Source of the DNA: Streptomyces sp. NBC_01116
GTDB lineage: Bacteria > Actinomycetota > Actinomycetes > Streptomycetales > Streptomycetaceae
Direction of reading: 5' to 3'
DNA length: 64,000 nt
NCBI RefSeq assembly: GCF_041435495.1
Contig: NZ_CP108644.1
Span: 4,325,501-4,389,500 of the forward strand
Of the stretch, positions 17,262-26,172 are shown in pieces; position 1 is the first letter of the stretch, and each line of letters begins with the position of its first letter. The notes below the pieces were generated by a model, which was not told the DNA's origin, did not search any database, and saw only the letters and a program-made list of their open reading frames with translations. The position numbers and the translations under genes were made by a program.

Positions 17262-17981
17262 ATGTACGACCCCACAGTCGCCCGGCTCACCTACCGGGCC
17301 CTGCTCGGCCGGCGCCGGGCCGCCATCCTGTTCGTCCTGCCCGCTCTGCTGCTGGTCATCGCCGCGGCCGTGCGCATGTTCGCCGGAGCCGATGACCAGA
17401 TCGCGTCGGATGTCCTCGGCGGGTTCGCCATCGCCACGATGGTGCCGCTGATCGGCGTGATCGCGGGCACCGGGGCGATCGGCCCCGAGATCGACGACGG
17501 CTCGATCGTCTACCTGCTCGCCAAGCCCGTGAAGCGGCCCACGATCATCTTCACCAAGCTGATCGTGGCCATCGCGGTGACCATGGTGTTCTCCGCCCTG
17601 CCGACGCTTCTGGCGGGCCTGATCCTCAACGGCAACGGCCAGCAGATCGCCGTCGCCTACACGATCGCGGCGCTGGTCGCCTCGATCGCGTACAGCGCCC
17701 TGTTCCTGCTGCTCGGCACGGTCAGCCGGCACGCGGTCGTCCTCGGCCTGGTCTACGCGTTGGTCTGGGAGGCCCTGTTCGGCAGCCTGGTGCCCGGCGC
17801 GCGGACGCTCAGCGTCCAGCAGTGGTCCCTGGCGGTCGCCCAGAAGGTCGCGGGCGACGGCGCGGTGACCTCGGACGTCGGCCTGCCGCTCGCCACGGTC
17901 CTGCTGGTCGCGGTCACGGCCGCCGCCACCTGGTACGCGGGCCAGAAGCTGCGGACGCTGAAGCTGGCGGGCGAGGAGTGA
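17262..17981 (+). CDS. ABC-2 type permease (second)
   Basis: 239 residues with about six membrane segments and the short cytoplasmic start typical of ABC-2 permeases. A GAAAGGAG ribosome site lies about 10 bases before the ATG. Last gene of the exporter operon, followed 28 bases later by a strong hairpin terminator. Substrate unknown; the paired architecture could mean a heteromeric exporter or two transporters under one control. Confidence 0.88.
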   Translation: MYDPTVARLTYRALLGRRRAAILFVLPALLLVIAAAVRMFAGADDQIASDVLGGFAIATMVPLIGVIAGTGAIGPEIDDGSIVYLLAKPVKRPTIIFTKLIVAIAVTMVFSALPTLLAGLILNGNGQQIAVAYTIAALVASIAYSALFLLLGTVSRHAVVLGLVYALVWEALFGSLVPGARTLSVQQWSLAVAQKVAGDGAVTSDVGLPLATVLLVAVTAAATWYAGQKLRTLKLAGEE

Positions 17982-18009
17982 GGGCTCTGGCCTGAGCCCT
18001 CGTGCGCTT

Positions 18010-18049
18010 CGACGACCCCCGCCCGTTCGGACCTGGGCGGGGGTCGTCG
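18010..18049 (+). terminator. Terminator of the ABC exporter operon
   Basis: CGACGACCCCCGCCC (18010-18024) pairs perfectly with 18035-18049 around a 10-base loop, 28 bases after the last permease stop. Confidence 0.85.
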
Positions 18050-18284
18050 TATGAGCGGACAGATGTGCGCGTAACCGTACGTTTATCGGGTCGTTGGGCA
18101 GGGTGCGTGGAGGCAACTGGAATCCGTGGCGTCGTAGCGATCGTGAAATCGGGGAATGCCGGCACCGGGTGAGGCCCAGCCCACCGGACCGGTCATCGAG
18201 TGAGTGGCAACCGTGAGCGTCCTCCACCCCTGAAGCCCGGGGTGTGGGCCGTCCTCGTCATTCCCTCGCACGAAAGGCACACCC

Positions 18285-18989
18285 ATGCCCACGGAAGTCG
18301 CCCTGCTCGAATCACGCGCGCTGCGCGTGGAGCAGATGGGGCGCGTCGACGTCCTCGACAAGGTGAGGAGCCTGGTCATGCTCCCGGACGGAATTCACGT
18401 TCGCACAGAGGATGTGGCTCGTTACTTCGAAGTATCCACAGGTGCCGTCAAAAGGCTGACCGATCGGCACCAGGAGGAGTTGGCCGAGAGCGGGCTCCGC
18501 GTGCTGCGCGGCGCTGACCTGCAGTCCTTCCATAGCGACATGATGTCGCTATGGACCCGCGAAGGGGTGGGAAGTTATCCACAGGCGGCCACGCAGCTGC
18601 GGCTCTACACCCGCCGCACCGTCCTCAATGTCGCCATGCTTCTTCGCGACAGCGACATCGCCCGATGCGTGCGTACGTATCTCCTCGACGCCGAGGAGTC
18701 GCTGCGCACCCGGTACGCCCTTCTCGATCAGCGGGTCACCCGGATCGAGAGCTGCCTCACCGGCGTCGGCAGCGCGCTGCAGGAGCTCGGGCCGGTGCTG
18801 GTGCGGATGTCGGAGCGGCTCGACAGTCTGGACCGCAAGGTGGAGGTGACGCACCAGGTGATCGGGGCGATGAGCCTGCGGCTGACGGATGTGCAGCAGG
18901 ACGTCGTCCGCGTGGACGGGCGACTGGACTCCATCGCCCGGCAGCTGAAGGATCTGCGTCGCCGTAACGGGCAGCGCGGGCAGCGCTGA
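18285..18989 (+). CDS. Putative DNA-binding protein with C-terminal coiled coil
   Basis: 234 residues. The N-terminal half contains LPDGIHVRTEDVARYFEVS, a helix-turn-helix-like segment (about residues 30-75), followed by YTRRTVLNVAMLLRDS; this pairing is common in a family of uncharacterised actinobacterial proteins, sometimes labelled restriction enzyme or antirepressor without good evidence. Residues 140-225 have heptad-like hydrophobics and many Arg/Asp (coiled coil), suggesting an oligomer. The ATG follows GAAAGG. It has its own promoter gap of 235 bases and a terminator. Two DnaA-box-like sequences lie inside the gene. Function unknown. Confidence 0.8.
   Translation: MPTEVALLESRALRVEQMGRVDVLDKVRSLVMLPDGIHVRTEDVARYFEVSTGAVKRLTDRHQEELAESGLRVLRGADLQSFHSDMMSLWTREGVGSYPQAATQLRLYTRRTVLNVAMLLRDSDIARCVRTYLLDAEESLRTRYALLDQRVTRIESCLTGVGSALQELGPVLVRMSERLDSLDRKVEVTHQVIGAMSLRLTDVQQDVVRVDGRLDSIARQLKDLRRRNGQRGQR
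18432..18583 (+). promoter_or_regulatory. DnaA-box sequences inside a coding region
   Basis: GTATCCACA at 18432-18440 (one mismatch) and TTATCCACA at 18575-18583 (perfect), both on the plus strand inside the putative DNA-binding protein gene. They are worth noting because perfect boxes are rare in DNA this GC-rich. Confidence 0.5.
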
Positions 18990-18994
18990 GACCG

Positions 18995-19029
18995 GCGGCC
19001 CGGCACCGTGGGAAACGGTGCCGGGCCGC
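18995..19029 (+). terminator. Bidirectional terminator between convergent genes
   Basis: GCGGCCCGGCACCGT (18995-19009) pairs perfectly with 19015-19029 around the loop GGGAA. It starts 6 bases after the coiled-coil gene stop and 33 bases before the convergent HAD gene end, so it can serve both. Confidence 0.85.
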
Positions 19030-19062
19030 TGTCGCGCTGTCCGGTGGGTGCAGGTGGGCGCC

Positions 19063-19878
19063 CTACCGCACGGGCGCCGAGCGGAGCAGTTCCTCCAGCA
19101 CCACCGCGATGCCGTCGTCCTCGTTGGACGCCGTGATCTCGTGGGCGACGGCCTTCAGGTCGTCGTGGGCGTTGGCCATGGCCACGCCGTGGTGGGCCCA
19201 GCCGAACATCGGGATGTCGTTCGGCATGTCGCCGAACGCGATCGTGTCGGCCGCCTTCACGCCGAGCCGGCGGGCGGCCAGCGAGAGGCCGGTGGCCTTG
19301 CTGAGGCCCAGCGGCAGGATCTCGACCACGCCGGCCCCGGCCATGACCACGTCGACCAGGCTGCCGACCGCCGCCCGCGCGGCGAAGGCCAGCGCGTCGT
19401 CGTCCAGCTCCGGATGCTGTATGTAGACCTTGTTGAGGGGGGCGGTCCACATCTCGGTGGCGTCGTCCACGAAGAGGTACGGAAGCGGCCCCTCCTGCAC
19501 CTGGTAGCCCGGGCCCACCAGCACCTCGCCGTCCAGACCGTCGCGGCTGGCCGCCAGGTGCAGCGGCCCGACCTCCGCCTCGATCTTGGACAGCGCGAGA
19601 CCGGCGAGCTGCCGGTCCAGGGTCAGCGAGGTCAGCAGCTTGTGCTCGCCCGCGTGGTAGACCTGCGCGCCCTGACCGCAGACCGCGAGCCCCTCGTAAC
19701 CGAGGTCGTCCAGGATGTGCCGGGTCCAGGGGACGGCACGTCCGGTGACGATGATGTGCGCGGCGCCGGTCGCCGTGGCGGCGGCCAGAGCCTCGCGGGT
19801 GCGCTCGGAGACCGTGTCGTCCCCGCGCAGCAGTGTGCCGTCGAGGTCGGTCGCGACGAGCTTGTAGGGGAAGGTCAC
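19063..19878 (-). CDS. HAD superfamily (Cof-type) phosphatase (second)
   Basis: 271 residues. Motif I DLDGTLLRGDD, motif II VTGRAVPW and GDMPNDIPMFGW mark it as a Cof-type HAD hydrolase, related to the 7724-8599 protein. Its ATG overlaps the serS stop (ATGA), so it is translated with seryl-tRNA synthetase. Such housekeeping phosphatases act on sugar phosphates or cofactors; a link to serine or tRNA metabolism is only suggested by the coupling. Confidence 0.88.
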   Translation of the reverse strand: MTFPYKLVATDLDGTLLRGDDTVSERTREALAAATATGAAHIIVTGRAVPWTRHILDDLGYEGLAVCGQGAQVYHAGEHKLLTSLTLDRQLAGLALSKIEAEVGPLHLAASRDGLDGEVLVGPGYQVQEGPLPYLFVDDATEMWTAPLNKVYIQHPELDDDALAFAARAAVGSLVDVVMAGAGVVEILPLGLSKATGLSLAARRLGVKAADTIAFGDMPNDIPMFGWAHHGVAMANAHDDLKAVAHEITASNEDDGIAVVLEELLRSAPVR

Positions 19879-21152
19879 TTGGCGACCGGTTCCAGGACCT
19901 CGCGCCCGCCCAGGTACGGACGGAGCACCTCGGGCACCCGGACCGAACCGTCGGGAAGCTGGTGGTTCTCCAGGATCGCCACGATCGTGCGCGGTACGGC
20001 GCAGAGGGTGCCGTTCAGCGTGGCCAGCGGCTGGACCTTCTTGCCCTCGCGCATCCGGACCGACAGGCGACGGGCCTGGAAGCCGTCACAGTTCGACGCG
20101 GAGGTGAGCTCGCGGTACTTGCCCTGGGTCGGGATCCACGCCTCGCAGTCGAACTTCCGCGAGGCGGAGGCGCCGAGGTCGCCGGTGGCGACGTCGATCA
20201 CCTGGAAGGGCAGTTCGAGGGCGGTGAGCCACTGCTTCTCCCAGTCCAGGAGCCTGCGGTGCTCGGCCTCGGCGTCCGCCGGGTCGACGTACGAGAACAT
20301 CTCCACCTTGTCGAACTGGTGGACGCGGAAGATGCCGCGGGTGTCCTTGCCGTAGGTGCCGGCCTCGCGGCGGAAGCACGGGGAGAACCCGGCGTACCGC
20401 AGGGGCAGCTTGTCGGCGTCGATGATCTCGTCCATGTGGTACGCGGCGAGGGGGACCTCGGAGGTGCCGACCAGGTAGTAGTCGTCCTTCTCCAGGTGGT
20501 ACACGTTCTCCGAGGCCTGGCCGAGGAAGCCGGTGCCCTCCATGGCGCGGGGGCGGACCAGCGCCGGAGTGAGCATCGGGACGAAGCCGGCCTCGGTGGC
20601 CTGCGCGATCGCCGCGTTGACGAGGGCGAGCTCCAGGAGCGCGCCGACGCCCGTGAGGTAGTAGAACCGCGAGCCGGAGACCTTGGCCCCGCGCTCCATG
20701 TCGATGGCGCCGAGCGCCTCGCCGATCTCCAGGTGGTCCTTGGGCTCGAAGCCCTCGGCGCCGAAGTCCCGGATGGTGCCGTGGGTCTCCAGGACGACGA
20801 AGTCCTCCTCGCCGCCGACCGGCACGTCCTCGTGGACGATGTTGCCGAGCTGGAGCAGCAGCCGCTTGGCGTCCGCGTCGGCCTCGTCCTGGGCGGCGTC
20901 GGCCGCCTTGACTCCGGCCTTGAGCTGTTCGGCCTTCTTGAGCAGCTCGGTGCGCTCCTCGGGGGTGGCCTTGGGGATCAGCTTGCCGAGGGCCTTCTGT
21001 TCGGCACGGAGTTCGTCGAAGCGGACGCCGGACGACCTGCGCAGCTCGTCGGCGGAGAGCAGGGCGTCGACGAGGTCGACGTCCTCTCCACGGGCGCGCT
21101 GGGAGGCGCGAACACGGTCGGGGTCCTCACGGAGCAGGCGAAGGTCAATCAC
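19875..21152 (-). CDS. serS: Seryl-tRNA synthetase
   Basis: 425 residues, full length. N-terminal long coiled-coil arm (about residues 30-105) that grips the tRNA-Ser variable arm, then a class II catalytic core with the TSEVPLAAYH segment, motif 2 FRREAG with the following GIFRVHQFDK, and motif 3 DGFQARRLSVRMR. It charges the serine tRNAs, two of which (TGA and GCT) lie in this window. The GTG start has GGAGAG placed unusually close in front. Upstream is a 687-base gap rich in DnaA boxes. Confidence 0.97.
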   Translation of the reverse strand: MIDLRLLREDPDRVRASQRARGEDVDLVDALLSADELRRSSGVRFDELRAEQKALGKLIPKATPEERTELLKKAEQLKAGVKAADAAQDEADADAKRLLLQLGNIVHEDVPVGGEEDFVVLETHGTIRDFGAEGFEPKDHLEIGEALGAIDMERGAKVSGSRFYYLTGVGALLELALVNAAIAQATEAGFVPMLTPALVRPRAMEGTGFLGQASENVYHLEKDDYYLVGTSEVPLAAYHMDEIIDADKLPLRYAGFSPCFRREAGTYGKDTRGIFRVHQFDKVEMFSYVDPADAEAEHRRLLDWEKQWLTALELPFQVIDVATGDLGASASRKFDCEAWIPTQGKYRELTSASNCDGFQARRLSVRMREGKKVQPLATLNGTLCAVPRTIVAILENHQLPDGSVRVPEVLRPYLGGREVLEPVAK

Positions 21153-21431
21153 CTCTCCAGGCTACCGGTGCGCGGTTCTCGCACTCGAACCGATATTGCC
21201 GAGCGTGTCACTTTGACCGAATTGCCGGAATTGATATTCCTGAAGGGGAATCCTGGGTGGTGCGGAAATCGGTGGCGCGCCGGCCCCTGGGGCGTCGGTG
21301 CCGGCGTCGCGCCGGAGTGGGGAGGGGTGTCAATAACGGTGGTTAACTCCCCTGAACAGGGCACAAGGTGCGGTCCGCCTTGACGTACCCGCCTTGAGCG
21401 GGGCGGGAGTTGAGGGGTGTGGGGGCTGTCG

Positions 21432-21739
21432 TTGTCCACAGGGGGCTTCGGGTCGAAATAGTTATCCACAGGCTGTGTGGAAGTTCTGTGGATGCCGGAG
21501 GATGTTGTTCCGGAACTCGGACGAAGCCCTGCGGAATCCTCATTCAAACCCGTTCCGCGTGCTCGATCGGGTGGGAATTCGCCGCACTATAGAGTTTGAT
21601 CAAGGGAATTGGCGGCGCATGGGCGGCTCGTGGCGCCTCGTGGCTCTGTGGACGGCTCCGGGGCTGCTGGGTTGATTTGTCGACGATGTCGCATTGGCGT
21701 GTCGACTTGTCCCCAGGTCGAGAGCCTCCCTGTGGATAA
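21432..21739 (+). promoter_or_regulatory. DnaA-box cluster between serS and pheA
   Basis: Perfect boxes: TTGTCCACA 21432-21440 (+), TTATCCACA 21462-21470 (+), and TTATCCACA on the minus strand at 21739-21731. Further candidates: minus-strand GCATCCACA 21495-21487, minus-strand CCGTCCACA 21655-21647, plus-strand TTGTCCCCA 21707-21715. The 687-base gap (21153-21839) has lower GC than its surroundings and no convincing gene. It resembles the datA-like titration clusters described near the S. coelicolor origin (from memory, to be verified). The serS promoter must also lie in this gap. Confidence 0.8.
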
Positions 21740-21839
21740 CTCTCCGGAGTGCGTGACTATCTGTAGATCGGATCGTTGCGGAGCGCGCGAAGAAGGCAGC
21801 CCCGGGCGGCCTGCGCACCGGAGCTGCTCCTGCCTTCCG

Positions 21840-22775
21840 TCAGATCCGGCCGTCCTGGCTACGGGCCAGCCAGTCGGAGGCTTCCATGAACGCCGTGTCC
21901 GACGTGCCCGCCCGCAGCGGCCGCACCTCGTCCGGGGAGACGCCCGCCCGCGGGTACGAGCCGAGGAACCGCACCTTCGGGCTGATCCGCTTGAGCCCCA
22001 TCAGGGCCTCTCCGACCCGCCGGTCCGCGATGTGTCCCTCGGCGTCCACGGCGAAGCAGTAGTTGCCGATGCCCTCGCCGGTCGGGCGGGACTGGATCAG
22101 CATCAGGTTGACGCCGCGCACCGCGAACTCCTGGAGCAGCTCCAGCAGGGCGCCCGGATGGTCGTCGCCCAGCCAGATCACCACGGAGGTCTTGTCCGCG
22201 CCGGTCGGTGCGGAGGGCCGGGCGGGGCGGCCCACCAGGACGAAGCGGGTCTGGGCGTTCTCCGCGTCGTGGATCTCCGTCACCAGCGGCTCCAGGCCGT
22301 AGGTCGCGGCGGCGAACTCCCCGGCGAACGCGGCGTCGTACCGTCCCTCCTGGACCAGCCTGGCCCCGTCCGCGTTGGACGCCGCCGACTCCCACAGGGC
22401 ACCCGGGAGGTGGGTCGCCATCCAGTTGCGCACCTGCGGCTGGGCGGCCGGGTGGGCGGTGACCGTCTTGATGTCCGACAGCTTGGTCCCGGGCCTTACC
22501 AGCAGCGCGAAGGTGATGGAGAGCAGCACCTCGCGGTAGATCATCAGCGGTTCCCCGCCGGCCAGCTCGTCCAGCGTCGCGGTGATGCCGCCCTCGACGG
22601 AGTTCTCGATCGGCACGAGCGCCGCCGCCGCCTCGCCGTTGCGCACGGCGTCCAGGGCGGCCGGCACGGACACCATCGGGACGAGTTCCCGGGTGGCGGC
22701 TTCCGGGAGCGTGCGGAGGGCGACCTCGGTGAAGGTGCCCTCGGGACCGAGATAGGCGTAGCGCGTGGCTGACAT
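21840..22775 (-). CDS. pheA: Prephenate dehydratase
   Basis: 311 residues. Starts with YLGPEGTFTEVAL, the usual N-terminus, carries ENSVEGG and the catalytic TRF of QTRFVLVGR, then a C-terminal ACT domain with GALLELLQEFAVRGVNL and the QSRP turn (ESRP in most members) for phenylalanine feedback. It converts prephenate to phenylpyruvate in phenylalanine synthesis, in the cytoplasm. Monofunctional, without a chorismate mutase domain, as usual in actinobacteria. It is transcribed away from the copper block. Confidence 0.96.
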   Translation of the reverse strand: MSATRYAYLGPEGTFTEVALRTLPEAATRELVPMVSVPAALDAVRNGEAAAALVPIENSVEGGITATLDELAGGEPLMIYREVLLSITFALLVRPGTKLSDIKTVTAHPAAQPQVRNWMATHLPGALWESAASNADGARLVQEGRYDAAFAGEFAAATYGLEPLVTEIHDAENAQTRFVLVGRPARPSAPTGADKTSVVIWLGDDHPGALLELLQEFAVRGVNLMLIQSRPTGEGIGNYCFAVDAEGHIADRRVGEALMGLKRISPKVRFLGSYPRAGVSPDEVRPLRAGTSDTAFMEASDWLARSQDGRI

Positions 22776-22873
22776 ACGGTCACCCTAATGCGCCCCGCGA
22801 GGCCCGCCGGGCTGTCTCAGAATGCGGTCGGAAGGGCGGGGGAGAGCGGGAAAGGGTCCGGCGGGCGCACCCT

Positions 22874-24196
22874 CTACGACTCCAGGAGCCGCTGTCCCAC
22901 GTACTCGGTCTCCGCCGCCCCGCCCGGGACCGCGAACACCCCGCTCGCCTCGTGCCGGAGGAACGGCGACAGCGCGTCTCCCCGGTCGAGCTTGCGCTGC
23001 ACCGGCACGAAACCGCGGAACGGGTCCGCCTGCCAGCAGACGAAGAGGAGCCCCGCGTCCGGAGTGCCGTCCTCCGCGATGCCGTCGTGGTACGAGAACG
23101 GGCGGCGCAGCATGGCGGCCCCGCCGTTCTTCTCGGGCGAGGAGATCCGGGCGTGGGCGTTGTCGGGGATGACGAGCCTGCCGTCCGGGCCCGCCTTGTC
23201 GAGGTCCATCTCCGTGGTCTCGGTTCCCCCGCTCAGGGGCGCCCCGTCCGCCTTGCGCCGCCCGATGACCCGCTCCTGGCGCTCCACCGGGAGCTTCTCC
23301 CAGTCGTCCAGGAGCATCCTGATCCGGCGGACGACGGCGTACGAACCGCCCTCCATCCACTCCTGCGGCGTGCCGGGGGACGCGGGGACGAAGACGCGCC
23401 GGCCGAAGTCCTCGTCGGCCGGCTTCGGGTTGCCGGTCCCGTCGATCTGGCCCATCAGATTGCGGGCGGTCATCGGCCGGGCGGTCGCGCCGGGGGTGCG
23501 GTTGAAGCCGTTCATCTGCCACCGCACCCGTGCCGTGCCCGCGGCCTCCTTCTGGAGCGCCCGCAGCGCGTGGAAGGCGACCAGCGCGTCGTCCGCGCCG
23601 ATCTGCACCCACAGGTCGCCGTTCGAACGCTCTGCGTCGAGGGCGTCGGCGGAGAACGCGGGCAGCGGGTCGAGCGCGGCGGGCAGGCGAGCCGTCAGAC
23701 CGGTGCGCGCGAAGAACGTACGGCCGAAGCCGAAGGTGACGGTCAGGGACGACGGTCCCGCGTCCAGGGCGATCCCGGTGTCGTGCCCGGGGCCGTCCGG
23801 CCCGCCCGCGGCGGGGCGGCCCGCCATCAGTTCCTTCGCCACCGCGGACCAGCGCCGCAGCAGGGCCGCCGCCTCCTTCCGCCCGGCTCCCGCCGCCAGG
23901 TCGAAGGCGACGAGATGGCCCCGGGCCTGAAGCGGAGTGGTGATCCCCGGTTGATGTTTCCCGTGAAACATCGCCTCGGTCGCCCCGACGGTCGTCAGCG
24001 CGGCCGTCTCCTCGGGGCGGGTGGCGGCGTACCCGGCGGCCCCGCCCCCGGCTCCCAGCACCAGCCCCGTGGCGCCCGCCGCACCGGCCGTGCCCAGCAG
24101 CCGCCGCCGCGATACGCCGGTAGCACCGGCGTTGTCGGCGCCCGGGGAGCCGGTGGCGGCGGTCTCGTCCGGGGTCTGCTTCTTGGTCTTGCTCAC
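22874..24196 (-). CDS. Tat-exported Dyp-type haem peroxidase (EfeB-like)
   Basis: 440 residues from GTG 24196. The N-terminus carries a twin-arginine signal (SRRRLLGTAGAAGATG near residues 30-45) followed by an Ala/Gly-rich hydrophobic stretch. The mature part has the Dyp motif GQIDGT with the distal Asp and a later His-containing segment RPFSYHDG. Dyp peroxidases use hydrogen peroxide to oxidise dyes, lignin units or, in EfeB, haem. It lies 5 bases after the CopC-CopD stop as the last gene of the copper block; in other streptomycetes a DyP paired with a radical copper oxidase matures together, which fits a copper link. A one-mismatch parS lies near its signal peptide. Confidence 0.9.
   Translation of the reverse strand: MSKTKKQTPDETAATGSPGADNAGATGVSRRRLLGTAGAAGATGLVLGAGGGAAGYAATRPEETAALTTVGATEAMFHGKHQPGITTPLQARGHLVAFDLAAGAGRKEAAALLRRWSAVAKELMAGRPAAGGPDGPGHDTGIALDAGPSSLTVTFGFGRTFFARTGLTARLPAALDPLPAFSADALDAERSNGDLWVQIGADDALVAFHALRALQKEAAGTARVRWQMNGFNRTPGATARPMTARNLMGQIDGTGNPKPADEDFGRRVFVPASPGTPQEWMEGGSYAVVRRIRMLLDDWEKLPVERQERVIGRRKADGAPLSGGTETTEMDLDKAGPDGRLVIPDNAHARISSPEKNGGAAMLRRPFSYHDGIAEDGTPDAGLLFVCWQADPFRGFVPVQRKLDRGDALSPFLRHEASGVFAVPGGAAETEYVGQRLLES
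23956..23969 (+). other. parS-like site with one mismatch
   Basis: GTTTCCCGTGAAAC differs from parS at one central base. It lies inside the Dyp peroxidase gene and encodes the residues MFHGK just after the signal sequence. ParB tolerance of this change is uncertain. Confidence 0.5.
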
Positions 24197-24201
24197 CGTG
24201 C

Positions 24202-26160
24202 TCAGCCGATCTTCGCGTTCTTGTCGATGGTGACCTGGTCGATGTCGGAGGTCCGTACCGTCACGTCGACCTTCCAGTCCCCGGCCATCGGGATCTGTAC
24301 GCCGCTCGCCGTCCAGTGCCCCTCGGCCAGCCGGTCGGGGACGACCGGCAGCGGGCCGATGTCCTTCGACTCCAGGGTGAGGGCGAGCTTCAGCTCGGGA
24401 ACGTCCATCGGCTCGCCGTCGCTGCCGTCGATCCACACATGCAGATCGTTGGATCCGGTGCGGCCGGGGTCGATGTCGATGCGGACGGTGCCCTTGCCGT
24501 TCTCGCCGCCGGTGTCGAACGGCATGCTCAGGTTGACCGGGCCGCCGGCGGCGGGGGCGGTGGCCGCGGTGGCGCCGCTCGCGGCAGCCTCCTCCTCCGT
24601 CCGGCCCGGTTCGGTGGCCGTCAGCATGGTGGTGACGGCCAGCAGGACGACGGCGACGGCGGCTTCGGCCAGGACCGAGCGTCGCAGTCCGGAGCGCTCC
24701 GGATCGGCGTCCCGTATCCGCTTCTTCTTCGTCGCGGTCAGGACGGCCCGCTGACGGGCCAGTTGCGCGGCGCGCTCGGGGGCGACGTCGTCGGAAGCCC
24801 CGGAAGCCCCGGAAGCCGTGGATGTCTTCGACGTCTTGGGCGCCTCGGGCGCCTCGGACGTCTTGGATGCCTCCGCCGACGGGGCGACGGCGCTGTCCGT
24901 CAGCCGTCCCGTCCAGCGCCGGGAGAACCAGGCGACCGCGAGCAGGACGGCGATCAGCGCCACCTTGAGGATCAGCAGCTGCCCGTAACGCGTCCCGGTC
25001 AGCGCCGACCAGGAGCCGACCTGCCGCCAGGACTGGTAGATCCCGGTCGCCGCCAGGACCACGACACTGCCGAACGCGACCGCGGAGAAGCGCCGGACCG
25101 CGGCGCTCCCGATGTCCGGCGTCCGGTACAGCGCCACCAGGAGCGAGGCGAGCCCGCCGAGCCACGCGGCGACGGCGAGCAGGTGCGCCACGTCCACCGG
25201 CATGGCGATGGACGCCTGGATGCCCGTCGAGGCGTGCTCGGACATCGCCCAGGTGGCGGCGATGCCCGCCGCGACCACCCCGCCCCCGACAGCGAGGCCG
25301 AAGGTGAGGTCCTTCTTCTCCTGCTCGTCCTCGCGCCGGGCGTACGTGCCGAAGAGTACGGCGATGAACAGGGCGGCGGCCCCGAGCAGCAGCAGCCGGG
25401 AGACGAGGGCGGCTCCGGGCTTGGTGTCCAGGACGGACTGGAGCCCGACGAGGTCGAAGGCGTCGGCGAACTTCCCGCTCCCGGTGTACGGGTTGCGCAG
25501 CAGCAGCATGACCAGGGTCGCCGCGGTCAGGGTGAGCCAGCCGCGGACCACGAGCCGCTGCATCGGCAGGGCCGAGGCGCCGCCCCGCCAGCAGACCAGG
25601 ACGAACGCGCTGCCGCCGACGAGCAGCACGAATCCGCCGTAGGCGGCGTAGCGCGCGATGTCGTAGACGACGCCGACCGGGCCGCCGCCCGCCTCCTGGG
25701 AGGACAGGGCCACCGTGGTCTCGGACGGGGCGCCGATGGAGAACGTGAACGCCCCGGAGATCGGATGGCTGTCGGCGGAGATCGCCTGCCAGGCCACCGT
25801 GTAGGTGCCGTCCGGCAGACCGGAGTGGAGCGCGACGCCGTAGCGGACGGTGCCGCCCTCGGAGAGGTCGCGCGGTTCGGCCTCGGTGTCGGCGCGTTTG
25901 CCGCTGGGGTCGAGGACGCGGATGGAGTCGTCGCCCACGGCGATCGCCTCGGAGAAGCTGAGGGTGACCTCCTTGGGCGCGGTGTCCACCACCGCCCCGT
26001 CCTGCGGATCGCTCCCGGTGAGGGCGGCGTGCGCGGACGCCGGGCCCGCGCCGGCCAGCAGCAGCCCGAAGACCAGGCTGACCAGCGCGGCGAGGAGCGC
26101 GGCGGCGGCGACGGGCCGTCGTATCGGGGACGGTCCGGCGTACGGGGCGGTGGCAGACAT
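24202..26160 (-). CDS. CopC-CopD fusion copper transport protein
   Basis: 652 residues. A signal peptide ends at PASAHAAL, giving a mature N-terminal His that in CopC binds Cu(II). The CopC beta-sandwich spans about residues 43-140 and includes a late His in DSHPISG. About eight membrane helices of a CopD domain follow (about 160-420), then a cytoplasmic linker with an Ala/Ser/Thr/Pro repeat tract (SEAPEAPKTSKTSTASGASG), another membrane helix and an exported C-terminal domain of about 110 residues. The protein probably moves copper inward or hands it to cuproenzymes. It is expressed with PCuAC upstream and DyP downstream. Confidence 0.9.
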   Translation of the reverse strand: MSATAPYAGPSPIRRPVAAAALLAALVSLVFGLLLAGAGPASAHAALTGSDPQDGAVVDTAPKEVTLSFSEAIAVGDDSIRVLDPSGKRADTEAEPRDLSEGGTVRYGVALHSGLPDGTYTVAWQAISADSHPISGAFTFSIGAPSETTVALSSQEAGGGPVGVVYDIARYAAYGGFVLLVGGSAFVLVCWRGGASALPMQRLVVRGWLTLTAATLVMLLLRNPYTGSGKFADAFDLVGLQSVLDTKPGAALVSRLLLLGAAALFIAVLFGTYARREDEQEKKDLTFGLAVGGGVVAAGIAATWAMSEHASTGIQASIAMPVDVAHLLAVAAWLGGLASLLVALYRTPDIGSAAVRRFSAVAFGSVVVLAATGIYQSWRQVGSWSALTGTRYGQLLILKVALIAVLLAVAWFSRRWTGRLTDSAVAPSAEASKTSEAPEAPKTSKTSTASGASGASDDVAPERAAQLARQRAVLTATKKKRIRDADPERSGLRRSVLAEAAVAVVLLAVTTMLTATEPGRTEEEAAASGATAATAPAAGGPVNLSMPFDTGGENGKGTVRIDIDPGRTGSNDLHVWIDGSDGEPMDVPELKLALTLESKDIGPLPVVPDRLAEGHWTASGVQIPMAGDWKVDVTVRTSDIDQVTIDKNAKIG

Positions 26161-26172
26161 CGGGTCAGTCCC

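Noticed and set aside
18285..18989. Restriction endonuclease
   Set aside because: No nuclease motif is visible and no methyltransferase is adjacent; only a DNA-binding-like head and a coiled coil.
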